NCBI GenBank assembly: GCA_022402445.1
Contig: JAKRSF010000004.1
Span: 319,876 to 383,875 of the forward strand
Length of the DNA: 64,000 nucleotides
Reading direction: 5' to 3'
Source of the DNA: Cyanobacteriota bacterium
GTDB taxonomy: Bacteria; Cyanobacteriota; Cyanobacteriia; CACIAM-69d
Under the pieces are notes generated by a model. It made no database searches and had not been told where the DNA came from. It saw only the letters and a list, made by a program, of their open reading frames with translations. Shown piece by piece: positions 1 to 8,690 of the stretch (position 1 is its first letter; each line of letters begins with the position of its first letter). The position numbers and the translations under genes were made by a program.

Positions 1-2238
1 GTCGTAGTTGCCATCGTCCGCCGTATCCACCTCCCCTTCGGACCAGGTGAGGGTGCCCCCCAGCCGCCAAACGTCGCTGGGCTGCCAGTCGATCGCCGCC
101 TCGATGCCGTAGATCCGCTCCGGTGCCCGCAGCACTTCGCCGGGGGCCGTGAAGCTGGTGCCGTTTTCGGACTGGTTATAAAACCCCACCAGCGACGCTT
201 GCAGGGTGGACCAGTTGCCCCGGATGCCCGCCTCGAAGTGGTTTACCGTCTGGGCTTCGGGCTTGAGGTCTTCTACGGAAAAGCCCGCCGGGGCATTGCG
301 CAGGGCCAGCCCCACATCCGCGAGGGAAAAGCCCTGGGCAAAGCTGGCGAAGAGGTTCACGCGATCGCTCAGGTCCAAGACGGCTCCGGCATTGAACAGC
401 AGGGCGTCGTAGTTGAGGTCACCCCCCGCGATCGCGTTGCCCGCCAGGGTGGTGAAATCGTCCACATCGACGCTGACGTTTTCGTAGCGCAGGCCGCCGA
501 TGAGTCGGAAGCGATCGCTCACGGCCCAATTCGCTTGGGTGAACAGACCGAGGCCACTCTGGCGCACCGGGGGCGACCACACGCGATCGTCAATGCGGCG
601 GAAGGTGAGGCCACCGCTGCGATCGAAGGCGTCGCCGTCCATGATGCCCACCAGTTGCGCCGTCTTTTCGTTGCTGTAGTCCGCCCCCCACAGGATCCGC
701 AGGCGATCGGCGTCATCCAGGGGTGTATTGAATTGCAGCCGCCCGCCAAAGCGCTCCGATTCCACCCGGGATTGGTTGATGGAGTTCCCTAAGCTGGCGA
801 AGTCCCGCCCATCGAAGGGGAAAAACCGCGTCAGATAGTCCCGGTAGTAGACATTGGCTTTCATGTCGCCGCCGAAGACGCGATCGTTGGTGTACTCCAA
901 ATTAATGAAGGTGTTGCGGCTGCGCTGGGGATCTTCTAGCTCTAGGCCCCGCAGGGCTTCGGCCCGCTGGCGTCCCGCGCGATCGCCCACCGCCGGATCC
1001 GTGGTGTAGTCCGTTTCCTGGGTGCTGTCGAAGTGGTTGAAGACAATTTGCAGCCGCTGGCCCGGATCAATTTCCGCCCCGATCTTGGCGAATAAATTTA
1101 AGGTGTCCGCATCCGCAAGACCCCCCTGGCCGTTGGGATCCGGGGGAATGATGTTGCCGCGCCCGTCAAAAAAGTCGCTGGTCCAGCCGAAGGAGGCCGA
1201 CAGGCTGTAGTCAAGATTGTCCGAGCGGCCCGAGAAGGTTTGGGTGAAGCTGCCGCCGAAGCTGTCGCCAAGATCCGTCGGGGCGAACTCGATGCCCGCG
1301 CGGGTGGTGGCCTCAAAGCCGTCCTCGCTGGGGGTGCGGGTGATGATATTGACGACGCCGCCCGTGGCCCCGTCGCCGTAGAGGGCCGTGGGGCCGCGCA
1401 GGACTTCGATGCGTTCGATCGCGCTGGGGTCGATGGTTTGCAGATCCCGCAGGACGTTGCGGCTGGTGGATTGGGGCACGCCGTCGATGAGGACCGAGAG
1501 ATTGCGGCCCCGCAGGGATTGGCCAAAGATGCTGGCGCTGCCGGTGCTGGGGGCGAGGCCGGGGACCAGGCGGCTGAGGATGGAGCCGAGGTCGCGGTTG
1601 AGGCGGGTTTGGGCGTCGATGGCCTCGCGATCGATGACGGTGACCGATCGCGGCACGTCGTCAATTTCCTCTTCGGTGCGGGTGGCGGTGACGACGATTT
1701 GGATGGCGTTCGGGGCTGCCGGGGCCGGTTCGGTCGCTGCGGGATCAACCGCTTCGGGATCCGCCGATTCAGGATCCATCGCGTCGGCGGTGGCGGGGTC
1801 CGTGGCGATCGCGTCGGCGGCGGGGGTGAGGGTGAGGGCGAGGCCGCGATCGCTCGGGATCACCTGTACGGCGGGCACGGTATCGGCACTGCCGCCGCGA
1901 ATGGTGGCGCGGATGCGGTTGAGGCCGTCCGGTTCAATGGTGACGGTTTCGATGCCCGCCGCTGGTTGCTCGAAGGTGAGGCGATCGCGGCGATCGGCCA
2001 GTTGCAGTTGGCTGTTGAGGATATAGATGACGCGATCGGCCCCGACGGTTTCCGGCGCGAGGGTTTCCAGGGGGCCATCCGCCACGAGGCGCAGTTCAAG
2101 GCGATCGCCCTCCGTTGCCACCAATTCCACTTCGGTGATGGTGCGGACGGCGCTGGTTTGGGCGCGCACTTCGGCGGCGGGCACCTGGGCGATCGCGCCC
2201 ATCAAACCGGTGAGGGCGGCTACATGGATCCAACGCAT
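1..2238 (-). CDS. TonB-dependent siderophore receptor, 3' end cut by window edge
   Basis: Outer-membrane TonB-dependent receptor for ferric siderophore uptake; 746 codons are visible and the frame runs off the left edge. The start ATG follows an AGGAGA ribosome site. After a short hydrophobic leader ending near PAAEVRAQ, residues about 35-125 look like an AMIN domain, as is common in cyanobacterial receptors. An acidic linker follows, then the plug: IVVTATRTEEEIDDVPRSVT near residue 180, a VPGLAPSTGSASIFGQSLRGR segment, and IERIEVLRGPTALYGDGA with GGVVNIITRTP. The visible remainder is beta-barrel repeats with many aromatic strand ends. tonB lies 81 bp upstream on the same strand, so the two are probably co-transcribed. 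The family is secure; the exact siderophore cannot be read from sequence. Confidence 0.93.
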   Translation of the reverse strand, partial: MRWIHVAALTGLMGAIAQVPAAEVRAQTSAVRTITEVELVATEGDRLELRLVADGPLETLAPETVGADRVIYILNSQLQLADRRDRLTFEQPAAGIETVTIEPDGLNRIRATIRGGSADTVPAVQVIPSDRGLALTLTPAADAIATDPATADAMDPESADPEAVDPAATEPAPAAPNAIQIVVTATRTEEEIDDVPRSVTVIDREAIDAQTRLNRDLGSILSRLVPGLAPSTGSASIFGQSLRGRNLSVLIDGVPQSTSRNVLRDLQTIDPSAIERIEVLRGPTALYGDGATGGVVNIITRTPSEDGFEATTRAGIEFAPTDLGDSFGGSFTQTFSGRSDNLDYSLSASFGWTSDFFDGRGNIIPPDPNGQGGLADADTLNLFAKIGAEIDPGQRLQIVFNHFDSTQETDYTTDPAVGDRAGRQRAEALRGLELEDPQRSRNTFINLEYTNDRVFGGDMKANVYYRDYLTRFFPFDGRDFASLGNSINQSRVESERFGGRLQFNTPLDDADRLRILWGADYSNEKTAQLVGIMDGDAFDRSGGLTFRRIDDRVWSPPVRQSGLGLFTQANWAVSDRFRLIGGLRYENVSVDVDDFTTLAGNAIAGGDLNYDALLFNAGAVLDLSDRVNLFASFAQGFSLADVGLALRNAPAGFSVEDLKPEAQTVNHFEAGIRGNWSTLQASLVGFYNQSENGTSFTAPGEVLRAPERIYGIEAAIDWQPSDVWRLGGTLTWSEGEVDTADDGNYD

Positions 2239-2319
2239 GGGGAACTCTCCTGGAACTCTGAAGGATAAATGGATCGAAAAACGGATCGAGGGGGATGAAT
2301 GGGGGCGATCGCGATCGAC

Positions 2320-3996
2320 CTATGGCTCGGAATCGCTAGCCGGAGCGGGTGCTGGGGCCGGTGCTGGAGCCGGTGCTGGGGCTGGGGCGGGCCGAGGAGC
2401 TGGAGCTGGCCGTGGGGCGGGTGCTGGCCGTGGGGCTGGAGCGGGGGCGGGAGCCGGTCGAGGAACCGGAGCGGGGGCGGGAGCTGGTCGCGGAGTCGGT
2501 GCCGGTGCCGGTGCTGGCCGGGGAACTGGGGCCGGAGCCGGGGCTGGTGCTGGCCGTGGAGTCGGGGCGGGGGCCGGTTTCGGGGCGGGCTCGGGCGATC
2601 GCGGCGCGGGGGCAGGTTCCGGCGTCGGTCCTGGGGACGTGACTGGAGTTGGGGCCGGATCAGGGACCGGGGCGGGCTCGGGCGATCGCGTCGGCGCTGG
2701 GGTTGATCCAGGGGATTCCCCACGGGGGGTGGGCGATGGCTCGGGCGACGGCTCGGGCGATGGGGATGGCGTGGGCACCGGCGCGGGGGCGGGCCTGGGG
2801 GTGGCCACTGGCGATGGCGTCGGAGTTGGGGCGGGGCGCGGCGTGGGCGTTGGACTGGGCACCTCCACTGAACGGCGTTCTTCGCGATCGCGGGCCTGAC
2901 GCGATCGCTCGGAGCCTTCGATGGTCATCTCCACCTCGACGAGCACCCCACGGGCACCGCCAGAGACGGGATTAAATCGCCATCGCCGCTGGACCGATTC
3001 GAGGACGGCGCGATCGAGTTCCGCATTGCCGCTCGACCCCACCAGCCGCACCCCGCGCACGCGACCGCGATCGTCCACATCCACACTGACGCTCACATTG
3101 CCCTCCGCCCCCGCCTCCAGGGCCTGACGGGAATAGCGCGGATCGGGGCAACTGCGACAGCTCACGGTGACGGCTCCCCCGCCGGATTCCTGCTCGGGAG
3201 GGCGATCGCCTGGGGCCGCTGAACCGTCCGATGGTCCCGTGGCCCCGTCCGGCCCTGCGGTACCCCCGTCGGTGCTGGGGCCAGCGCCATCGCCCGTCCC
3301 CTCGCCCGTCCGTCGATCGGCCATGCCCGCCCCTGGTGACCCGTCGTCGCGATCGCCGTCGCCCGCCCCATCAACGGCCCCGTCCATCGCCCCATCAATG
3401 GCCCCCGCCTCCACCGCGATCGCCGCCGCCCCCTCGGCAGCGCCCCCGTCTTCAGCGACCGGAGCAGTATCCGCCTCCGCAGTGGCCTCCGCCTCCGCAC
3501 TGGTGTCCGTGTCAGCCTCCGCACTCGCCTCGGCCTCCGGCTCCGGGGTGGCGGGATCCGCCGCTGTCGTTGGTTCCGGTGTTGGTTCCGGGGTCGGTTC
3601 TGGCTCCGGTGTTGGTTCCGGGGTCGGCTGTTGCCTGGGCGGATCCGGCTCCTCGGACGGCGTGGGACTCTTGGGTTCAGGATCCCTGGGGCGATCGCGC
3701 GGCTCCGGCGATGGCTCCGGCGACGGTCTGGGGGACGGCTCCACCCCCCGCGATGGACGGCCTTGGCGATCGCGCGGCCCCGATGCCACCGGCGGACTTT
3801 CGCGATCGCGGGCCTGTTCCGTCACGATTTGAATCGGCGTGAAATCCTCCGCCACCGCCTGCCCCGACGGCAACCGCAGCAGCATCAAACCGCCATGGGC
3901 CAAGGCCGATCCCCCCACCGCTAGGGCAATGACATAGGCCGTCGCGCGGGCTTCGCGCTCCCGCTGGAGATCAGTGAAGGACGGGGGTTGGGACAT
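2320..3996 (-). CDS. tonB: TonB energy-transducing protein with long C-terminal Pro-Ala tail
   Basis: TonB couples the inner-membrane proton-motive force, through ExbB-ExbD, to outer-membrane receptors. I chose the ATG giving MSQPPSF rather than one 19 codons upstream, because it places a single membrane anchor (AYVIALAVGGSALAHGGLML) about 20 residues in. Then come a Pro/Glu-rich spacer, an Ala/Gly/Asp-rich stretch, and a typical TonB C-terminal domain at about residues 285-362 (YSRQALEAGAEGNVSVSVDV, GSSGNAELDRAVLESVQRRW). Unusually the protein does not end there: about 175 further residues of Pro-Ala-Arg and Pro-Thr repeats follow. TonB normally ends with this domain. Divergent to exbB; downstream is the receptor. 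Confidence 0.9.
   Translation of the reverse strand: MSQPPSFTDLQREREARATAYVIALAVGGSALAHGGLMLLRLPSGQAVAEDFTPIQIVTEQARDRESPPVASGPRDRQGRPSRGVEPSPRPSPEPSPEPRDRPRDPEPKSPTPSEEPDPPRQQPTPEPTPEPEPTPEPTPEPTTAADPATPEPEAEASAEADTDTSAEAEATAEADTAPVAEDGGAAEGAAAIAVEAGAIDGAMDGAVDGAGDGDRDDGSPGAGMADRRTGEGTGDGAGPSTDGGTAGPDGATGPSDGSAAPGDRPPEQESGGGAVTVSCRSCPDPRYSRQALEAGAEGNVSVSVDVDDRGRVRGVRLVGSSGNAELDRAVLESVQRRWRFNPVSGGARGVLVEVEMTIEGSERSRQARDREERRSVEVPSPTPTPRPAPTPTPSPVATPRPAPAPVPTPSPSPEPSPEPSPTPRGESPGSTPAPTRSPEPAPVPDPAPTPVTSPGPTPEPAPAPRSPEPAPKPAPAPTPRPAPAPAPAPVPRPAPAPAPTPRPAPAPAPVPRPAPAPAPAPRPAPAPRPAPAPRPAPAPAPAPAPAPAPAPASDSEP
2323..2860 (-). repeat. Degenerate tandem repeat encoding the TonB Pro-Ala tail
   Basis: Short GC-rich units repeat many times here, approximately GCCCCGGCCCCA in the coding direction and most regular between 2330 and 2640. 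They encode runs of PAPAPAP, PRPAPAP and PTPRPAP. The array is imperfect, not clonal, and keeps one reading frame to the stop codon. Such arrays expand and contract by slippage, so the length probably varies between strains. Confidence 0.8.
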
Positions 3997-4108
3997 AGGA
4001 GTGGCCACAAACTGCGGCGGATGGGCAGCACAAAATACCGCTCGCCAAGGCATGGATTCCCCTGGCGCAGCGGTGCGGCTAGGCCATAGCCCGGTGCGCT
4101 GAACTAGT

Positions 4109-4123
4109 TGAGATTAACTTGCA
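4109..4123. promoter_or_regulatory. Weak candidate Fur box upstream of tonB
   Basis: TGAGATTAACTTGCA matches about 9 of the 14 informative positions of the 7-1-7 Fur inverted repeat (TGATAAT-N-ATTATCA). It lies about 113 bp upstream of the tonB start, where iron regulation would be expected. The match is poor, and the call rests mainly on context. Confidence 0.25.
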
Positions 4124-4312
4124 TTTGCGAAAAGATACTATGGGTGACTTGGGGGATTGTCAAGAATGCAATCCAAAAAAAATGAATCTAATTCCCTAAG
4201 GCTAAACTCCCAAAAGCTTTGTCAGTTAGGGATTTTGGTCAAAATTTGCCCACGGTTCGGAACAAACGATTTCATGATTTCTGATGGGCAGGGTATGCTG
4301 GCAGAAATATTC

Positions 4313-4341
4313 TTGACAGGATATAGCTTTAAATCTATAGT
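4313..4341 (+). promoter_or_regulatory. Sigma-70 promoter for the exbB operon
   Basis: TTGACA at 4313-4318 and TATAGT at 4336-4341 are separated by exactly 17 bp, a near-consensus promoter. Transcription would begin near 4348, about 120 bp before the preferred exbB start. The rest of 4054-4469 is the divergent tonB/exbB control region; the small frame at 4157-4348 has no family features. Confidence 0.7.
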
Positions 4342-4469
4342 CTGTTGACATTCTTTTCCGGCCTAGAATCGCGCCGCTGTACCGCTGCCCAGTGGGGAGC
4401 GCGATCGCGGTGTTCATCCTCCGGGGCTGGGATCGGGGCGATCGCCTGAAGCGTTATGTGAGAACCGCC

Positions 4470-5162
4470 GTGTCAATTTTTGAAGTTTTCCGGGCGGGCG
4501 GCATTGTCAGTGTGCCGCTGCTGATGTTGTCGGTGCTGACCCTTGCCGCCATTGTGGAGCGCGCGATTTTTTGGGGACGTCTGAAGCGGCGGCAGAACCG
4601 CGAAATCCGCGACCTGCTCCGGCTCTATCCCCACGACATTCCCGAGGCGATCGCCCGGTTGCAGCCCCATGGCAACCTGCCCACCGCCCGCATTTTCCTC
4701 GACGCGATCGCGGTGCCCCACCCGTCCCCCGAGGCCCTGCGCCTTGCCCTCGAAAGCGCCACCCATAAGGAACTGCCGCTCCTGCGACGGTTCAATACGG
4801 CCTTTGATGTGGCCATTGGGGCGGCCCCGCTCCTGGGGCTCTTGGGCACCATTTTGGGGCTGATCCGCTCCTTCGCATCCCTCAAGCTCGGGGAGATGGG
4901 GGGCTCCGGGGCCGTGGAAGTGACCGGTGGCATTAGTGAGGCGCTGATCTCCACGGCGATCGGCCTGGTGGTGGCCGTGGTGGCCCTGGTGTCAGCCAAT
5001 ATTTTTCGGGGGTTCTACCGGCGCTACCTGTCAGCGATCCAGTCCTGCGGCAACCAGTTGGAGCTGCTGTGCCTCTATCAACAGGCGGGGGTGCTGTCCC
5101 CTGCGGCGTCGCCCATGGGATCCCAGGGGGAGGCGGCGATCGCGGCCCCAACCACCCCCTAA
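4470..5162 (+). CDS. exbB: ExbB/TolQ-type proton channel subunit
   Basis: ExbB forms, with ExbD, the inner-membrane proton channel that energises TonB. The frame is open from a GTG at 4392, but I prefer the GTG at 4470. The product then begins with SIFEVFRAGGIVSVPLLMLS after the initiator, as in related proteins, with the first membrane segment near the N-terminus. Two further membrane segments follow the cytoplasmic loop: FDVAIGAAPLLGLLGTILGL and ISTAIGLVVAVVALVSANIF. The conserved Pro-Leu-Leu-Gly-Leu-Leu-Gly-Thr motif is present. Length is about 230 residues, normal for the family. exbD starts 53 bp downstream. The start codon is the only real uncertainty. Confidence 0.9.
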   Translation: MSIFEVFRAGGIVSVPLLMLSVLTLAAIVERAIFWGRLKRRQNREIRDLLRLYPHDIPEAIARLQPHGNLPTARIFLDAIAVPHPSPEALRLALESATHKELPLLRRFNTAFDVAIGAAPLLGLLGTILGLIRSFASLKLGEMGGSGAVEVTGGISEALISTAIGLVVAVVALVSANIFRGFYRRYLSAIQSCGNQLELLCLYQQAGVLSPAASPMGSQGEAAIAAPTTP

Positions 5163-5215
5163 AGCATTGACCGTCAAGCTCGCATAAAACAGACGTTTAG
5201 GGGAGGGGAAGCCTG

Positions 5216-5620
5216 ATGAAAATCATTGAAGAGGCCGATGAGCCAGCCCAGGTCAACATCCTGCCGGCCATTGACGTTATCTTTGCCATTCTCACATTTT
5301 TCATTATGGCGAGTTTGCTGCTGACCCGGGCCGAGGGGCTGGCGGTGAATTTGCCCCAGGCGTCCAGCGCCACGCCCCAGCAAAATCGCAAGGTGGTGGT
5401 GGCGATCGCGCCGGATGGCACCATTGCCGTCAACCGTCAGCCGGTGGTCCTTGATCGGTTGCGGGCGGCGGTGCAGACCCACCTGGTGGCCGGAGAGCGT
5501 GTCCTCGTGGCGATCGCGGCCGATGAAACCGTGGACTACGGCCAGGTGGTGGCCGTGATGGATCGCCTCCGCACCCTCGACGGCATTCAACTGGGCATGG
5601 CGACCCAGCGGCCCCGCTAG
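5216..5620 (+). CDS. exbD: ExbD/TolR-type proton channel subunit
   Basis: ExbD is the partner of ExbB: an inner-membrane protein with one N-terminal membrane helix and a periplasmic domain. The 134-residue product has the expected layout. The conserved helix NILPAIDVIFAILTFFIMAS carries the essential Asp in PAIDVIFA. A periplasmic domain with the family's LDRLRAAVQ and DETVDYGQVVAVMDRL segments follows. GGGAGGGG sits just upstream of the ATG. The gene is co-directional with exbB and the ferric-siderophore permease genes. Confidence 0.93.
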   Translation: MKIIEEADEPAQVNILPAIDVIFAILTFFIMASLLLTRAEGLAVNLPQASSATPQQNRKVVVAIAPDGTIAVNRQPVVLDRLRAAVQTHLVAGERVLVAIAADETVDYGQVVAVMDRLRTLDGIQLGMATQRPR

Positions 5621-5668
5621 CGATCGCCCCCGCCCCGCCTCCCCTGCCATTTCCCATTGCCCCTAATC

Positions 5669-6733
5669 ATGTCCCCCGACGCTTCCCCCTCAGCCCCGCG
5701 CCCTCGGCCCCGCGCCCGCCATCCCCTGGCCATTGCCCTAGCGGTGATGCTGCCGGTGGTGGCCGTGCTGGCGAATTTGGGGCTGGGGGCCGCGTCCCTG
5801 GAGCCGTCCGCCGTTGCCCAGGCCCTGATCCAGCCCGATGGTTCCCTGGGGGCCTTGATCGTCCAAACCGTGCGCCTGCCGAGGGCGATCCTGGCGGCGA
5901 TTCTGGGGGCGGCCCTGGCGATCGCGGGGGCCATCACCCAGGGCATGGTGCGCAATCCCCTCGCCGCGCCGGACCTGCTGGGGATCCATGGGGGCGCGGC
6001 CCTGGCCATGGTCCTGGCGATGGTGCTGGGGGTTGGGGGCGATCGCGTGGAGGTGGCCCTGGCGGGGGCGGCGATCGCGGGGGCCACCATCTATGGCCTC
6101 GCCGCCACCGGTCCAGGGGGCGCAAGTCCGCTGAAATTAATCATTGCCGGGGCCGCCCTCTCCGCCCTCCTGGGGGCCTTGACTGCCGGAATTCTCATCC
6201 TGGACGATCGCAGCCTGGACGATGTGCGCTTTTGGCTGGTGGGCTCCCTCGCTGGCCAGGGGTGGTCCGCCCTGGGTCGGGTGCTGTTCCCCCTGCTGCT
6301 GGGCTTCGGCGGCGCGATCGCCCTGGGGCGTCCCCTGACCCTCCTGGCCCTGGGGGATGACGTGGCCCAGGGCATGGGGTTGCCCCTCGGTTGGGTGAAA
6401 GCCTTTGCCGCCGCCACCGTGGTGCTGCTGGCCGGGAGCGCCGTCGCCGTCGCTGGCCCCATTGGCTTCCTGGGGTTGGTGGTGCCCCACGGGGTGCGGG
6501 CCGTGGTGGGGGTTGATTACCGCTGGATTTTGCCCTATGCCGCCAGTGGGGGGGCCACGCTGCTGTCGGTGGCGGATCTGCTGGCCCGCTGGGGGTTGCG
6601 GCCCCTGGAACTGCCCGCCGGTACCATGACGGCCCTCCTGGGTGCGCCCTTTTTCATCTATCTCATTCGGCGATCCGCGAGGCGGTCCGCGCCGCGATCG
6701 CCCTCCCTGTCCTCCTCAACGGCTCCCCCATGA
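5669..6733 (+). CDS. FecCD-family iron-siderophore ABC permease, first subunit
   Basis: Inner-membrane permease of a BtuC/FecCD-type importer that moves ferric siderophore (less likely cobalamin or haem) from periplasm to cytoplasm. The ATG at 5669 was chosen over a TTG 12 bp upstream. The product is about 354 residues with many hydrophobic helices. It has the family motifs VRLPRAILAAILGAALAIAG, MVRNPLAAPDLLGIHGGA and GPIGFLGLVVPHGVRAVVG, the last being the ATPase-coupling loop. The stop overlaps the next ATG as ATGA, so the two permease subunits are translationally coupled and probably form a heterodimer. Confidence 0.92.
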   Translation: MSPDASPSAPRPRPRARHPLAIALAVMLPVVAVLANLGLGAASLEPSAVAQALIQPDGSLGALIVQTVRLPRAILAAILGAALAIAGAITQGMVRNPLAAPDLLGIHGGAALAMVLAMVLGVGGDRVEVALAGAAIAGATIYGLAATGPGGASPLKLIIAGAALSALLGALTAGILILDDRSLDDVRFWLVGSLAGQGWSALGRVLFPLLLGFGGAIALGRPLTLLALGDDVAQGMGLPLGWVKAFAAATVVLLAGSAVAVAGPIGFLGLVVPHGVRAVVGVDYRWILPYAASGGATLLSVADLLARWGLRPLELPAGTMTALLGAPFFIYLIRRSARRSAPRSPSLSSSTAPP

Positions 6734-7794
6734 CTTCCCCCCATCCCTGGTTTGCCCTGCGGTTACCGGGCCTGCGGGCCTCCTGGCGGCTTGATCGACG
6801 GGTGCCCCGCGCCGTGGGCCTGCTGATCCTCCTCGGGGCGATCGCCACCGTGATCCACCTCACCCAAGGGGACTATGCCATGGCCCCCCCCGCCCTCCTG
6901 GAAACCCTGATGGACCCTGGGGGCGATCGCGATCGCGCCTTTGTGCTGGGGGTGCTGCGGCTGCCTCGGGCGTTGGTGGCCGTGGCCGTGGGGGCCGCCC
7001 TGGGGGCCTCGGGGGCCATTTTGCAGGGAATCACGCGCAACCCCCTGGCGGGACCGGGCATTTTGGGCATCAATGGGGGAGCTAGTTTGGCCGCGATCGC
7101 CGCGATCGCCGCGTGGCCGGGGGTGGGGGCGGCGCAGCTTTCCCTGGTGGCCTTTGGGGGGGGGCTGGTGACGGCCCTGGTGATTTATCTGCTGTCCTGG
7201 CAGGGGGGCAGTTCCCCCACCGGCCTGATTTTGATGGGCATTGGCATCACGGCCCTGGCCAATGCGGTGACGAGTTTCGCGATCGCCTTTAGCGACATCT
7301 ACGCGGCCAATCAGGCCATGGTGTGGCTGGTGGGCAGCGTCTACGGTCGTGGCTGGGAGCAGTTGGGGCCATTGGTGGGCTGGATGGCGATCTTTGGGCC
7401 GCTAGCCTGCCTGTTGGGGCGCGAGCTCGATGTGCTGGCCCTGGGGGATGACCTGGCCCAGGGCCTCGGGAGCCGGGTGGAGCGGGGGCGCGGCCTGCTG
7501 CTGCTGTGTGCGGTGGCCCTGGCGGCGGCGGCGGTGGCCACGGCGGGGGCCATTGGCTTTGTGGGGTTGATGGCTCCCCATCTGGCGCGGCGCTGGGTGG
7601 GGGCGTCCCATGGGGGGCTCATTCCGGTGGCGGCGCTGGTGGGGGCCTGCACGGTGGTGGGGGCGGATGCGATCAGTCGGATCTGGTTTGCGGCCGTTGA
7701 GTTGCCCTGCGGCATTGTGACGGCGGCCATTGGTGCGCCCTATTTCCTCTGGCTGCTGCGGTGCCAGGGGTCCCAGTCCGGCGATCGCCCCTAG
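6730..7794 (+). CDS. FecCD-family iron-siderophore ABC permease, second subunit
   Basis: Second BtuC/FecCD-type membrane subunit, 354 residues, overlapping the previous gene by four bases (ATGA). Family motifs are clear: LRLPRALVAVAVGAALGASG, ITRNPLAGPGILGINGGAS and GAIGFVGLMAPHLARRWVG. The N-terminal cytoplasmic segment is Arg-rich, followed by about ten hydrophobic helices. The order permease-permease-ATPase is standard for ferric-siderophore importers. The periplasmic substrate-binding gene usually found with them is not in this window; it could lie left of position 1, beyond the receptor. Confidence 0.92.
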   Translation: MTSPHPWFALRLPGLRASWRLDRRVPRAVGLLILLGAIATVIHLTQGDYAMAPPALLETLMDPGGDRDRAFVLGVLRLPRALVAVAVGAALGASGAILQGITRNPLAGPGILGINGGASLAAIAAIAAWPGVGAAQLSLVAFGGGLVTALVIYLLSWQGGSSPTGLILMGIGITALANAVTSFAIAFSDIYAANQAMVWLVGSVYGRGWEQLGPLVGWMAIFGPLACLLGRELDVLALGDDLAQGLGSRVERGRGLLLLCAVALAAAAVATAGAIGFVGLMAPHLARRWVGASHGGLIPVAALVGACTVVGADAISRIWFAAVELPCGIVTAAIGAPYFLWLLRCQGSQSGDRP

Positions 7795-7832
7795 GCCCCC
7801 TGTGTACTGACCGTTGATGTTGCCGTCCTCCG

Positions 7833-8666
7833 ATGACTTGGCCCCAACCGATGACCCTTTCGACCCAAAATCTCACCCTGACCTACGGCGATCGCGCCAT
7901 CTTGCAAAACATTGACCTGGCCTTTCCGCCGGGGAAAATCTCGGTCCTCGTTGGCCCCAACGGCTGCGGTAAATCCACCCTGTTGCGGGCCTTGGCGCGG
8001 CTGCTCAAACCCAAGGCCGGAGTGGTCTATCTCGATGGGCAGGCGATCGCCAAACTGTCCCCCCAGGAACTGGCCCGCCGCCAGGGCATTTTGCCCCAAT
8101 CGCCCACGGCCCCGGAGGGCTTAACCGTGCGGGATCTGGTGGCCCAGGGGCGGTATCCCCACCAAACCTGGTGGCGGCAGTGGTCGGCGGAGGATGAGCA
8201 TTGGGTGGAAACGGCGATCGCCCTGACCCACCTTGAATCCCTCGCCCACCGCGATGTGGCCACCCTCTCCGGCGGCCAGCGCCAGCGGGCCTGGATTGCC
8301 ATCCTCCTGGCCCAAAACCCCAGCACCCTCCTGCTCGATGAGCCGACCACCTATCTGGATTTGGCCCATCAACTGGAAATCCTCGACCTGCTGCGCGATC
8401 TCAACCGGCGGCTCGGCAAAACCATCATCATGGTGCTCCACGATCTCAACCAAGCCTGCCGCTACGGCGATTGGATGACCGTCCTGCGATCGGGGCAAAT
8501 CTATGCCAGCGGCCCCCCCCAGACCACCGTGACGGAAACGATGATGCGCGATGTGTTTGCCCTAGAGAGCCACATCATGGCCGATCCGGTGCTGGGGATG
8601 CCCCTCTGTATCCCCATTGGCCCCCTCGGAACGACGGCTCCGGCGGTGGGGAGGACGCGGGGATAA
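7833..8666 (+). CDS. FecE/FepC-type ABC transporter ATPase
   Basis: Cytoplasmic ATPase that powers the adjacent permease pair. Walker A is GPNGCGKST, the signature is LSGGQRQRAWIAI, and Walker B is TLLLDEPTTYLD, followed by a switch histidine in MVLHDLNQA. The DEPTTYLDLAHQ form is characteristic of siderophore and vitamin B12 importers. Two in-frame ATGs (7833 and 7851) are possible; the second would start MTLSTQNLTLTYGDR, closer to homologues. The gene begins 38 bp after the second permease and converges on the MFS gene at 8691. Confidence 0.93.
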   Translation: MTWPQPMTLSTQNLTLTYGDRAILQNIDLAFPPGKISVLVGPNGCGKSTLLRALARLLKPKAGVVYLDGQAIAKLSPQELARRQGILPQSPTAPEGLTVRDLVAQGRYPHQTWWRQWSAEDEHWVETAIALTHLESLAHRDVATLSGGQRQRAWIAILLAQNPSTLLLDEPTTYLDLAHQLEILDLLRDLNRRLGKTIIMVLHDLNQACRYGDWMTVLRSGQIYASGPPQTTVTETMMRDVFALESHIMADPVLGMPLCIPIGPLGTTAPAVGRTRG

Positions 8667-8690
8667 GGGGGAGATTTGGGCCGTGGGGCA

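Noticed and set aside
2323-2860. Possible CRISPR or regulatory array
   Set aside because: The repeats are short, in frame and encode the TonB Pro-Ala tail; there are no spacers of uniform length.
4157-4348. 63-codon open frame between tonB and exbB
   Set aside because: It overlaps the exbB promoter, has no ribosome site or family resemblance, and the composition is that of a control region.
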